Below are positions 1 to 7,077 of a DNA stretch of 10,672 bases, piece after piece. The notes beneath the pieces are model-generated. The model worked only from the letters and a program-made list of their open reading frames with translations. It had not been told where the DNA came from and made no database searches. The DNA comes from DATGEP01 sp035310125 (GTDB lineage: Bacteria; Chloroflexota; Ktedonobacteria; Ktedonobacterales; JADMIN01): assembly GCA_035310125.1 (NCBI GenBank), contig DATGEP010000344.1, positions 1-10,672 on the forward strand. The letters are read 5' to 3'. Position numbers and translations under genes: made by a program. The number at the start of each line of letters is the position of its first letter. Positions within the stretch are counted from its first letter, which is position 1.

Positions 1-372
1 GTCACCACCCGTAGCGAAGATCCGTTGGTCGTCTACGACTGGTACGTGGACCGCGGCGAGCCGGAGAACTGGATCAAGGACCTCAAAAACGCCCTTGAGG
101 CGGATCGCTTGAGCGATCACCGTTTCTGGGTCAACGCCTTCCGACTGCTCATGCATGCCGCGGCGTATTGGCTATTGGACACCCTCCGCCGCTGGCTCAT
201 CCAAGCGATCGGCGACACGGCCCGGATGCAGCTCGACACCCTACGCATCCGCCTGGTCAAAATCGGCGCGCGCGTTCGTGAGTTGCCCTCCACCCTTCGT
301 CTCCACCTCGCCAGCAGTCACCCGGGTCAGCTTCTCTGGGAGGCCTTAGTTGCTCACCGCGATTCGTCATGA
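1..372 (+). CDS. IS1380-family transposase, C-terminal part (5' end outside window)
   Basis: This is the last 123 residues of a DDE transposase; the reading frame is open from base 1, so the gene begins upstream. Residues Y15, R18, E22 and K29 match the Y-x2-R-x3-E-x6-K signature of IS4/IS1380-type transposases, and E22 is the expected third catalytic acid. The stretch ADRLSDHRFW followed by RLLMHAAAYWLLDTLRR is typical of the IS1380 C-terminus. The stop codon lies 10 bases before the inferred right end of the element, as expected for a one-gene insertion sequence. The two upstream Asp residues of the triad are not in the window, so whether the element is intact cannot be judged. The family call is from recognition of these motifs. 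Confidence 0.85.
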   Translation, partial: VTTRSEDPLVVYDWYVDRGEPENWIKDLKNALEADRLSDHRFWVNAFRLLMHAAAYWLLDTLRRWLIQAIGDTARMQLDTLRIRLVKIGARVRELPSTLRLHLASSHPGQLLWEALVAHRDSS

Positions 373-382
373 ATAATTCGGG
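1..382 (+). mobile_element. Right end of an IS1380-family insertion sequence
   Basis: The transposase stop is followed by AATAATTCGGG and then CTAG at 383-386. The end read outward is GAATAATTCGGG, so the predicted left end outside the window would begin CCCGAATTATTC. IS1380 elements are known to insert at CTAR-type targets and duplicate 4-5 bases, which fits CTAG as the target copy. Coding sequence of a different gene resumes immediately after base 382. The left end and second target copy are outside the window, so the boundary is inferred from one side only. Confidence 0.65.
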
Positions 383-750
383 CTAGCCCACTTTCTTCGC
401 CTGGGGATTGAGGCCGAGCCACACTTCCTCGTCAGTAGCAATCCAATTGAAATTGTCCTGCGCTGGAAAGGGCAGTCAGTCCCGGTCGAGTGCAAGGTCA
501 AGCAGCCTGGAACAGCGGGTGATCTCAAGTGACGCATTTACGACTCTGTCTGGAGAGTCGTAAATGCGGATCTCTGTCTGGAGAGATCGCACGCGACATC
601 AACCGCGCGGTCGAACCAGGCGTTCTAATCGGGCTTGGGATTACCGGCCGGCTGGACGCTTCAGACATCGAGCGGCTACGAAGGCATGTCGCGGATCTCG
701 GCCATGCCGATGTGCTCCGAAACCGTGCCGCCACTGTATCGCACAGATGA
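383..750 (+). pseudogene. Remnant of a nuclease-like gene interrupted by the IS and by a hairpin element
   Basis: Directly after the IS end, one frame (383-532) is open without a start codon and encodes 49 residues, including RLGIEAEPHFLV and VPVECKVKQPG. The ECK in a strand-like context resembles the (D/E)xK motif of PD-(D/E)xK nuclease folds, but this is a weak single-motif hint. The frame stops at 530-532, at the base of the first hairpin. Just beyond the hairpins a different frame reads ARDINRAVEPGVLIGLG and then ASDIERLRRH, ending at 750, which looks like a continuation of the same protein in a shifted frame. The upstream half of the gene should lie on the far side of the IS. The coding-like impression is clear; the function is uncertain, and the two halves could be unrelated. 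Confidence 0.4.
533..588. repeat. Two tandem perfect hairpins with the same GTCTGG loop
   Basis: Hairpin 1 (533-568) has a perfect 15-bp stem beginning CGCATTTACGACTCT and a six-base loop, GTCTGG. Hairpin 2 (569-588) follows with no gap; it has a perfect 7-bp stem (GATCTCT) and the same GTCTGG loop. The apex CTCTGTCTGGAGAG is identical in both. Neither is followed by a T-run, so a plain intrinsic terminator is unlikely. The pair sits inside what looks like a disrupted gene and changes its frame. It could be a dispersed palindromic repeat, or a substrate for a single-strand transposase of the REP/IS200 kind. No second copy occurs in this window. Confidence 0.85.
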
Positions 751-922
751 CCGCCGCGCGGCGGCGTGCTTTCTCTACAAGGACATGCCCACCATTGGCG
801 GCGCCAACATCGATCAGGTCCTGGCGCCCCCCGCTCGGGCCGCCACGCAGTCCGGCCCTTTGGGCGTGGCGGAGTAGCATTGCTCCACGGCGACGTCAGC
901 CGGTGTCGCCCGAGGTTGTGAC
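751..922. other. Leader region before the hydrolase operon, no gene seen
   Basis: No ORF here has a recognisable product. The frame from 635 to 877 is open, but I do not recognise its protein and it has no good ribosome binding site. The promoter for the downstream operon is expected here, but I found no convincing -35/-10 pair. Confidence 0.4.
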
Positions 923-934
923 GGAGGGACACGC

Positions 935-1930
935 ATGGACTTCTTAGACACGTTGGACCCCGACCTGGCCGAGGTGTTGCGGTCGCTCCCCGCGGAAGGC
1001 TTCCTGGACTGGCAAGACTTGCCAGGGACCCGGGCGGGGCTGCTGCAGATGTTCGCCGCGCTGACCGCCGACCTCCACGACTCGCCCAACGTGCGCAAAG
1101 AGGACCGCACCGCCCCCGGCCCGGAGGGCGCACCCGAGGTCCCGGTCCGCATCTACCGCCCGGTCGACTCAGAGATGCCGCTGCCGTGTCTGTTCTGGAT
1201 TCACGGTGGCGGGATGGTGCTTGGCAGTCTGGCGATGGACGACCATAGCCTGCAGCGTGTCGTCGAGACGGTTGGCTGTGTGGCGGTGTCGGTCGAGTAC
1301 CGCCTGGCGCCGGAGCACCCATTCCCGGCGCCGATCGAGGATTGCTACGCCGCGCTGAAGTGGACTCATGCGCGTGCCGCCGAGCTTGGGGTCGACCCGA
1401 CCCGGATCGCGGTGGGCGGGGCGAGCGCGGGCGGCGGCCTCGCCGCCGGGCTAGTCCTCCTGGCGCGCGACCGCGGCGAGGTGCCGGTCGCCTTCCAGTG
1501 GCTCATCTACCCAATGCTCGACGACCGCAACCGCACGCCATCCAGCCACGCGATTACCGAGCCGCGGGTCTGGAACCGGGCATCGAACCTGTTCGGCTGG
1601 CAGGCATATCTGGGCCTCGAGCCGGGCAGCGCGGGCGTGTCGCCGTACGCGGCCCCGGCGCGGGCGATCGACCTGCGCAATCTGCCACCCGCCTACATCC
1701 CGGTGGGCAGCCAGGACCTGTTCCTGGACGAGGCGGCCGACTACGCGCTGCGGCTGGCGCGGGCCGGGGTGCCCGTCGAGCTGCAGGTCTACCCGGGCGC
1801 CTTCCACGGCTCCGAACTGTTCGCGCCCGCGGCGGCAGTTTCGCAGCGGATGGTGACCGACCGTGACCAGGCCCTGAAGCGGGCGCTGCACCCCGAGCTT
1901 GCGCGCGCTCCAGCCGCACTGGCCGTATAG
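935..1930 (+). CDS. Alpha/beta hydrolase, hormone-sensitive-lipase (HSL) type esterase
   Basis: A 331-residue serine hydrolase that should cleave carboxylic esters. The oxyanion-hole motif HGGG is at 90-93 and the nucleophile elbow G-A-S164-A-G at 162-166. The YRLAPEH block of the HSL family is at 122-128. The probable catalytic acid is Asp261 (in SQDLFLDEA) and the catalytic base His291 (in GAFHGSE), so the triad is complete. There is no signal peptide, so it is cytoplasmic. Length is typical for the family. The ATG at 935 is set by GGAGGG at 923-928, six bases upstream. It lies 50 bases before the binding-protein gene with no terminator between, so it is probably the first gene of the transporter operon. 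It may deacylate an imported substrate; the natural ester is unknown. Confidence 0.93.
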   Translation: MDFLDTLDPDLAEVLRSLPAEGFLDWQDLPGTRAGLLQMFAALTADLHDSPNVRKEDRTAPGPEGAPEVPVRIYRPVDSEMPLPCLFWIHGGGMVLGSLAMDDHSLQRVVETVGCVAVSVEYRLAPEHPFPAPIEDCYAALKWTHARAAELGVDPTRIAVGGASAGGGLAAGLVLLARDRGEVPVAFQWLIYPMLDDRNRTPSSHAITEPRVWNRASNLFGWQAYLGLEPGSAGVSPYAAPARAIDLRNLPPAYIPVGSQDLFLDEAADYALRLARAGVPVELQVYPGAFHGSELFAPAAAVSQRMVTDRDQALKRALHPELARAPAALAV

Positions 1931-1980
1931 CGCGCCCGCCGGCAACGGGTGCAAAATGCAGACGCTCGAGGTGACATGGC

Positions 1981-3384
1981 ATGGCCACTCACGCGTCGTT
2001 TTCACGTCGAAATTTCCTGATTGGCATGGCCGGTGCGGCAACGTCGTCCGTAGTGGCCGCGTGTGGCGGTGGTAGTTCGGCCCCCGCTCCGAAGCCTGCG
2101 CCGACTGCCGCCGCGGCCGCCGTTAGCACGGCCGCGAGCACCGGGACAGCGGGCACCGTTGAACTGGCGTATTGGAGTCAACTCCAGCCCGAGACCCAGC
2201 GCTGGAAGGACAACCAGGTCGTGATCGACGCCTTCATGCAAGCCAATCCGGGTATCAAGGTCACAACTGAGCACCCGGCGTTTGCTGATTTCGACACCAA
2301 GCTGGTCACGGCCGCCCGGGCTGGCACGCCGCCCGACATGTCGGAGGTGTCTGACTCGTTCCCGCAACTGGCCAAGGGCGGCTATCTGGCACAGCTCGAC
2401 CAGTTCGCGCAGGACGTCAAGCTCGATCTGAAAGACTACTACGAAGGCAAGCTCCAGACCTGTTACGTGGATGGCAAGCTCTGGGCGCTGCCGATCACCG
2501 CCGATTGCCGTGGGCTGTGGTGGAACATGAACCTCCTCAAAGACGCCGGCTTCGATCAGCCGCCAACGTCATGGGACCAACTGGTCGCCACGGCCCAGAA
2601 GGTCACCAGGGGCGGCGTCTACGGCTGGGGTGTGCAGGGCGGCAATCAAGGCTTCATGATCTGCGAACAATTCTCGGCCTTTTTCATTCAGAACGACGGC
2701 AAAATTATCAGCGACGATCAGACCAAGGCCATGACCGATCAACCCGAGTGGATCACTGGTGCGACGTACTGGCAGGAGTTGACGACGAAGTACAAGGTCA
2801 CCCAGCCCAGCGCTGCGACCGACGATCAGAATGCGACTTACGCCCTCTTTGCCCAGGGCAAACTGGCGATGTTCCCGGGCGGCCCGTGGGCCCGCGCGGA
2901 GATCCAACGCAATAACCCCAACTTGACCTTCGGCAAGGACTTCTCGGCGTCGGTGGTGCCGTACCCAACCGGCAAGCACCCGGGCACCTGCCAGGGCGGT
3001 TGGCTGCACTCGATCTGGACCGCCAGCAAGGTCCAGGACGCCGCCAAGAAGCTCATGGCGTACTACCACACGCCTGAGAACATCGCCCAGGAGGCCGCCA
3101 ACTCCATGCCCACGCGCAGGTCGGCGACCAACTTCAAGCCGTTCAACGACCCGTGGTACAAGCCCTTCTGGGACACGATGCCGTATGCCCTGGCGCCGGT
3201 GCCGACGATGGCGGCCGGTGCAGAGATCTCGACGACGCTGTACAAGCTGCTGCAATCGATGCTCCTCGGCCAGCAGACGGCCGATCAGGCCGGCAAGGCT
3301 TTTGCCAAGGACGTCAACGAACGGATTCTGCCGAGGTACGTGGCAGCCGGTGTTGGCAGCGGGTGCGATTGTCCCGAGGTGTGA
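1981..3384 (+). CDS. Sugar ABC transporter substrate-binding lipoprotein (extracellular solute-binding family 1)
   Basis: A 467-residue binding protein of the MalE-like CUT1 class that captures a sugar outside the membrane and delivers it to the two permeases encoded next. The N-terminus carries a twin-arginine motif SRRNFL (8-13) and a lipobox VAAC with the lipidated Cys at 28. This implies folded export by Tat followed by membrane anchoring. An Ala/Pro/Ser-rich linker runs to about residue 58. The mature domain starts near VELAYWSQ and has the family features GTPPDM and FPGGPWA. The start is the ATG at 1981, because GAGGTGA (1968-1974) lies six bases upstream; an overlapping ATG at 1976 gives only a short peptide. 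The extreme C-terminus has an unusual CDC (GSGCDCPEV). The stop overlaps the GTG of the next gene. Sugar specificity cannot be read from the sequence. Confidence 0.95.
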   Translation: MATHASFSRRNFLIGMAGAATSSVVAACGGGSSAPAPKPAPTAAAAAVSTAASTGTAGTVELAYWSQLQPETQRWKDNQVVIDAFMQANPGIKVTTEHPAFADFDTKLVTAARAGTPPDMSEVSDSFPQLAKGGYLAQLDQFAQDVKLDLKDYYEGKLQTCYVDGKLWALPITADCRGLWWNMNLLKDAGFDQPPTSWDQLVATAQKVTRGGVYGWGVQGGNQGFMICEQFSAFFIQNDGKIISDDQTKAMTDQPEWITGATYWQELTTKYKVTQPSAATDDQNATYALFAQGKLAMFPGGPWARAEIQRNNPNLTFGKDFSASVVPYPTGKHPGTCQGGWLHSIWTASKVQDAAKKLMAYYHTPENIAQEAANSMPTRRSATNFKPFNDPWYKPFWDTMPYALAPVPTMAAGAEISTTLYKLLQSMLLGQQTADQAGKAFAKDVNERILPRYVAAGVGSGCDCPEV

Positions 3385-4295
3385 TCGCGGTCGCACCCGC
3401 CGTGCCAGCCCCGCGACGGCTGACTTATCGGCAGATATACCCGTACCTGCTGATCGCGCCGTCGCTTACGGTGTTCGCCCTCGTCCTTGTCTATCCGTTT
3501 GTAGATGGAGTCCGGATCTCGTTCTTTCAAGACACGCTGATGTCTCAGTCGCGTCCGTTCGTCGGTTTCGATAACTATCGCGTCGTCTTCCAGATTCCGC
3601 AGCTGGGGACGGTCATGCGCGTCTCCCTCACGTGGGCGTTAGGCTCGGTGGTGGGCGAGGCCATCCTTGGCATGGTGGTCGCGCTCATGCTCAACCGCGC
3701 CTTCCGCGGGCGCGGGTTTTTCCGCTCCCTGCTTGTCGTGCCGTGGGTCATGCCAGCTGTCGTCACCGCGGTGATCTGGCGCTGGCTGTACCACTCCGAA
3801 TTCGGCGTGGTGAATCAGGTGTTCGGACCGCTGGGGCTCTTCCCAGACAAGGAAAACTGGCTCGGCGACCCGAACACGGCCCTCTGGGCGGTGATGGTCG
3901 CCAACATCTGGCGCGGCTTTCCATTCTGGATGATCATGATCCTGGCTGGCCTCCAGGCAATCGAGCCCGAGCTGTACGAGGCCGCCCGCGTCGACGGAGC
4001 CCGCGCGTGGCAACTCTTTCGGTACATCACGTTACCCAACCTGCGCATCGTCCTGACGATCACCTCGATCCTCTCGTTTGTTGGGAATTTCAACAACTTC
4101 ACCCTCGTCTATGCACTGACCGAGGGTGGCCCGGTCGACTCGACCAAGATTCTGCCGATCTTCATCTGGGAAACGGCCTTCAAGTTCACCCGCTTCGGTG
4201 AAGCGGCGGCCATGGCGACGTTCTTCGCGGTGCTGATGGCGATGCTCATCCTGGTCTATGCGCGCACGCTGCGGTTGCGGAGTCGGGAGGTTTGA
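3381..4295 (+). CDS. Sugar ABC transporter permease, CUT1 MalF-type
   Basis: A 304-residue integral membrane subunit with about six membrane segments, the first at roughly residues 20-42 and the last at 276-294. The ATPase-docking EAA loop is complete: E200-A-A, G206, then I216-T-L-P219. The length is that of short MalF-type permeases such as UgpA/LacF, which lack the extra N-terminal part of E. coli MalF. The frame is open much further upstream, but that part is antisense-like noise inside the binding-protein gene. The GTG at 3381 was chosen because it overlaps the preceding TGA (GTGA), a standard coupling arrangement, and gives a short cytoplasmic lead before the first segment. GAGG (3376-3379) lies very close to it, and a GTG at 3402 is an alternative. 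It forms the channel with the next gene's product. Confidence 0.93.
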   Translation: MIAVAPAVPAPRRLTYRQIYPYLLIAPSLTVFALVLVYPFVDGVRISFFQDTLMSQSRPFVGFDNYRVVFQIPQLGTVMRVSLTWALGSVVGEAILGMVVALMLNRAFRGRGFFRSLLVVPWVMPAVVTAVIWRWLYHSEFGVVNQVFGPLGLFPDKENWLGDPNTALWAVMVANIWRGFPFWMIMILAGLQAIEPELYEAARVDGARAWQLFRYITLPNLRIVLTITSILSFVGNFNNFTLVYALTEGGPVDSTKILPIFIWETAFKFTRFGEAAAMATFFAVLMAMLILVYARTLRLRSREV

Positions 4296-5128
4296 CCGCG
4301 CGCCTGCAGCGGCGAGGGGTTGCCTGGCTGCTCAACGGGACGACGGTGGTATTTACGGCGCTCGTGCTGTTCCCGTTTTACTGGCTGCTCGCTTCATCGC
4401 TGGAGACACCGGATCAGCTTTTTCGAATACCAGCGGTGCTCGTGCCGACTGCGCCGACATTCGACAATTTCGATCGACTCCTGCACAGCTCGTTCCCGCA
4501 CTGGTTTCAGAACAGCGCGGTCATCGCGTCGGCTACCACGCTACTCGCGTTGACACTGGCGGCACTCGCGGCCTACAGCTTTTCACGGTTCACATTTCGT
4601 GGGAACCGGGAGCTGACCACGATGCTCCTGTTCGTGCAACTCTTTCCGGTCGCGGTGGTAGTCATTCCGCTCTTTATCCTCTGGACCAACCTGCGGCTCA
4701 CTAACACCTACTGGTCGCTGATCGTCACCTACCTGGTGTTTGGACTGCCCATTTCCACGTGGTTGTTGATCGGTTTCTTCAATGCGGTGCCGGTCGAACT
4801 CGAGGAGGCGGCCATGATCGACGGAGCGTCACGCCTGGGTGCGCTGTGGCGGGTCACACTCCCGCTGTGTGTGCCTGGCCTGGCGGCTACCGCGATCTAC
4901 GTGTTTCTGCTGGCCTGGAACGAGTACTTCTTCGCCCTGACGTTCATGAACTCCACTGACATGCGCACCATTCCAGTCGGCCTCACTTCCTTTTTCGCGG
5001 AGCACTCCGTCGATTGGGGACTGGTCATGGCCGGGTCTGTCGTGGCTTCACTGCCGGTGGTGATCCTCTTCGGGCTGCTGTCGCGCTACTTTGTGCAGGG
5101 GCTGACGTCGGGCGCCGTCAAGGGCTAA
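4292..5128 (+). CDS. Sugar ABC transporter permease, CUT1 MalG-type
   Basis: A 278-residue membrane protein with about six segments, the first near residues 11-35 and the last near 245-262. The EAA loop is intact: E172-A-A, D177-G178-A, then T189-L-P191. The C-terminal TSGAVKG is the typical MalG-class ending. The start is a TTG at 4292 that overlaps the previous stop by 4 nt (TTGA). A GGGAGG at 4285-4290 is only one base from it, too close to be ideal, but no better in-frame start exists before the first membrane segment. Translation is probably coupled to the upstream permease. No ATP-binding subunit gene follows, so the transporter likely uses an MsmK/UgpC-type ATPase encoded elsewhere. 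The stop overlaps the convergent oxidoreductase stop. Confidence 0.92.
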   Translation: MTARLQRRGVAWLLNGTTVVFTALVLFPFYWLLASSLETPDQLFRIPAVLVPTAPTFDNFDRLLHSSFPHWFQNSAVIASATTLLALTLAALAAYSFSRFTFRGNRELTTMLLFVQLFPVAVVVIPLFILWTNLRLTNTYWSLIVTYLVFGLPISTWLLIGFFNAVPVELEEAAMIDGASRLGALWRVTLPLCVPGLAATAIYVFLLAWNEYFFALTFMNSTDMRTIPVGLTSFFAEHSVDWGLVMAGSVVASLPVVILFGLLSRYFVQGLTSGAVKG

Positions 5129-6175
5129 CGTTGCGCCGCATGCAGCATGGCCTCGACGTCGACCGTCTGTCGGGTGCGCCCTGACTCGATCGCACCGAAG
5201 ATCATCGCCGCGGTGCGTATGTTGTCGTCGAGCGTCGTCGCCGGCATAGGCCCGTCGTCCAACCAGTCCAGAAACTCGGACACGATCCAGGCATGTCCCG
5301 CGTACCGCGGCTGCGGCGCATCGACTTCGTGGGTGACGACGCCCTGGCCGCGCATGGCGGTGAATGCGCACAATCTGGTCGTTGCCGACGGTCACCGACC
5401 CGTCTTCGCATTCGGCCCGGTAGTACTCGTGGCGCCAGGCATTTTGCTCGCCGCCCGCGGTGGCATTGCCTTCGTGCGTCGCCCGCGTATCGTTCGACAT
5501 AAGCATCAGGCACAGCGCGCAAAACTCGCCGGTCGAGCTGGACCACGGGGGGTTCCACTCGAGCGCAGTCATCTGTGCGCAGTCGCCACCGGTCAAATTG
5601 CGCAGCATATCGAAGTGGTGCGCGGCGCTGTCCACCAGCATGGCGTTTGGTAGTTCGTGTCGCCGCTGCCAGGTGTTGTAGGCACGGCAATCGTCGCTGA
5701 AACGCGAGACCACGTAGTTGATCCGTCCCAGCTGCTCGGATCGCAAGACCGACCGCATAGCCAGCATCGGCCCACCGTAGCGGTAGTTCTGGACGACCTG
5801 CATCTTGACGTTGGCGGCTCGGACCGCCTGGTAGATCTCGCGGCACGCGGGCCACGTGTCGGCGAGCGGTTTCTCGCACAGGATGGCCAGTCCGCGTTTT
5901 GCCGCCTGGACCCCGTCCGCGTGGAAGGCGGCGGGCACCACGACCACGCAAAAGTCAGCCGCGACTGCCTCGAAGGCCGTCTGCATGCTCGTGAAGCGAT
6001 GTGCGGCCCCCAGCTCGAGAAAATCGCCCGAAGCAGCCAGTGCCGTCGGGCTGACGTCGACCAGGCCGACGACCTCGAGCCGGCCGTCGAACCGCGGCAG
6101 AATGCGGTGGATCCACTCCTCAGCCATACCGCCGGCGCCAATCATCAGACAGCGCTTGCGCGCGCGAGTGCTCAC
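5125..6175 (-). pseudogene. Gfo/Idh/MocA family oxidoreductase, frameshifted near the 3' end
   Basis: An NAD(P)-dependent sugar or inositol dehydrogenase-like protein of about 350 residues if the frame is restored. The Rossmann loop GAGGMA is at 13-18 and the E101-K-P motif, a family hallmark, is at 101-103. The conserved block with D182, H186 and H187 (VDSAAHHFD) is where the family places its catalytic His. After about residue 272 (QIVRIHR) the frame becomes nonsense. The true C-terminus (GQGVVTHEVDAP, EFLDWLDDG, IFGAIESGR) continues in the next frame down to the TAG at 5125. The shift lies between 5340 and 5373 and equals one extra base or two missing bases, with no long homopolymer there. 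It may be a real mutation or a sequence error. The start is a GTG at 6175 without a strong ribosome binding site. It converges with the transporter operon, and a related role in sugar metabolism is inferred. Confidence 0.88.
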
Positions 6176-6210
6176 GCTGCCTACTCTACCTGGCGTAGTT
6201 GGGTGTCTAC

Positions 6211-6240
6211 TTGACCGCGCCCGACACGGTTTGCTCTACT
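6211..6240 (+). promoter_or_regulatory. Possible sigma70-type promoter for the truncated ATPase gene
   Basis: TTGACC (6211-6216, five of six consensus bases) is followed after 18 bases by TCTACT (6235-6240, four of six). It lies in the 102-base gap between two divergent genes and would give a leader of about 30 bases before the GTG at 6278. The -10 match is modest, so the call is tentative. Confidence 0.3.
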
Positions 6241-6277
6241 GGAGGCGACTGGCAGCGAGGAGGGGGAGTCTCAGCGG

Positions 6278-6805
6278 GTGTCGAACCTGCCGACGATTCT
6301 GGAGGTATCGGACCTGCACGTCGCGTTCCCGACGCGGCAGGGGCCCTTCGCCGCCGTCGACGGCGTGAGCTTGCAGCTTGGGGTCAGCGAGCGGCTGGGG
6401 CTGATCGGCGAGTCGGGCTCGGGGAAGTCGACCCGGGCGCTGGCGCTGATGCGCCTGATCAAGCCGCCCGGACAGATCACGCGCGGCCGCATTGTCCTGG
6501 ATGGCGTCGACATCCTCGGTCTGACCGAACACGAGATGCGTCAGCGACGACTCGCAGACATCGCGCTGGTGAACCAGGGCGCCATGAATTCACTCAACCC
6601 GGTCATGCGCATCCGCGATCAGATGATTGACGCGATGCAAGCCCACGGCGACGAGCGGTCCAAACACGAGTGGCAGGCCCACCTGGCAGACCTCTTGCGC
6701 TCAGTCAACCTGCGGCCGGAGGTGGCCGACCTTTTCCCGCACCAGCTCAGCGGCGGCATGAAACAGCGCGTGTGCATCGCTACGGCGATCAGTCTTCGGC
6801 CGTGA
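6278..6805 (+). pseudogene. Peptide ABC transporter ATP-binding protein (DppD/OppD-like), truncated
   Basis: The first 175 residues of a protein that is normally about 320-340 residues long. Walker A is at 44-52 (GESGSGKST), the Q-loop at Q100 (NQGAMNSLNP) and the signature LSGGMKQR at 157-164. All three have the wording of the DppD/OppD di- and oligopeptide class. The protein stops after AISLRP, immediately before the expected Walker B (family form LLIADEPTTALD), and so lacks Walker B, the H-loop and the oligopeptide C-terminal domain. It cannot hydrolyse ATP normally. The GTG start has a purine-rich GGGGGAG at 6262-6268. The sequence after the break belongs to an unrelated gene on the opposite strand. 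It cannot serve the sugar transporter as an ATPase. Confidence 0.88.
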
Positions 6806-7076
6806 CCAGAGACTTGTTGACGAGTTGCGTCAAGAGGTCCAGTACGTTATCCGATAGGATCCCCCCACCGGAGCAGATACTCTCGGCCGCCGTAGGCGTC
6901 CAGCCGCCCGCGAAAACCGCCAGGCGGCTGAACAGGATCTGCTCGGCCGGTGACAGAAGCTCGAAGCTCCACGCCATCGCGGCCTCTAGCGTCTGGTGGC
7001 GCTGTGGCTCGGTCCGGCTGCCCGCGGTCAACAACCGGTAGCGATCCTCAAGGCGCCCCAGCATTTCCCCGGCGCC
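6789..7076 (-). pseudogene. Fragment of an NB-ARC/LuxR-type transcriptional regulator (winged-helix region)
   Basis: About 95 residues, read leftwards, match the segment after the nucleotide-binding domain of large ATPase regulators (predicted ATPase, LuxR/AfsR-like). Recognisable wording is RLEDRYRLLTAGSRT, then TLEAAMAWSFELLSP, LFSRLAVFAGGWT and LLTQLVNKSLV. In intact family members the P-loop ATPase precedes this part and TPR repeats follow; both are missing here. The frame ends at 6789 by running into the truncated peptide-transporter ATPase. Its right boundary is near 7064-7076, where plus-strand TPR-like sequence begins. The fragment is too short to be functional and looks like recombination debris. 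Family assignment is by recognition of the motifs. Confidence 0.78.
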
Positions 7077-7077
7077 A

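Noticed and set aside
525..1322. 265-codon minus-strand ORF opposite the hydrolase start
   Set aside because: Low-complexity Arg/Pro/Gly/Ser-rich product with no motif. It is an antisense shadow of the high-GC hydrolase gene and the hairpin region.
3153..3380. Upstream extension of the first permease frame
   Set aside because: It lies inside the binding-protein gene in another frame and does not resemble a permease N-terminus. The GTG at 3381 overlapping the stop is far more plausible.
2569..3396. 275-codon minus-strand ORF inside the binding-protein gene
   Set aside because: Arg/Gly/Leu-rich antisense shadow. The plus-strand frame has an unambiguous binding-protein sequence.
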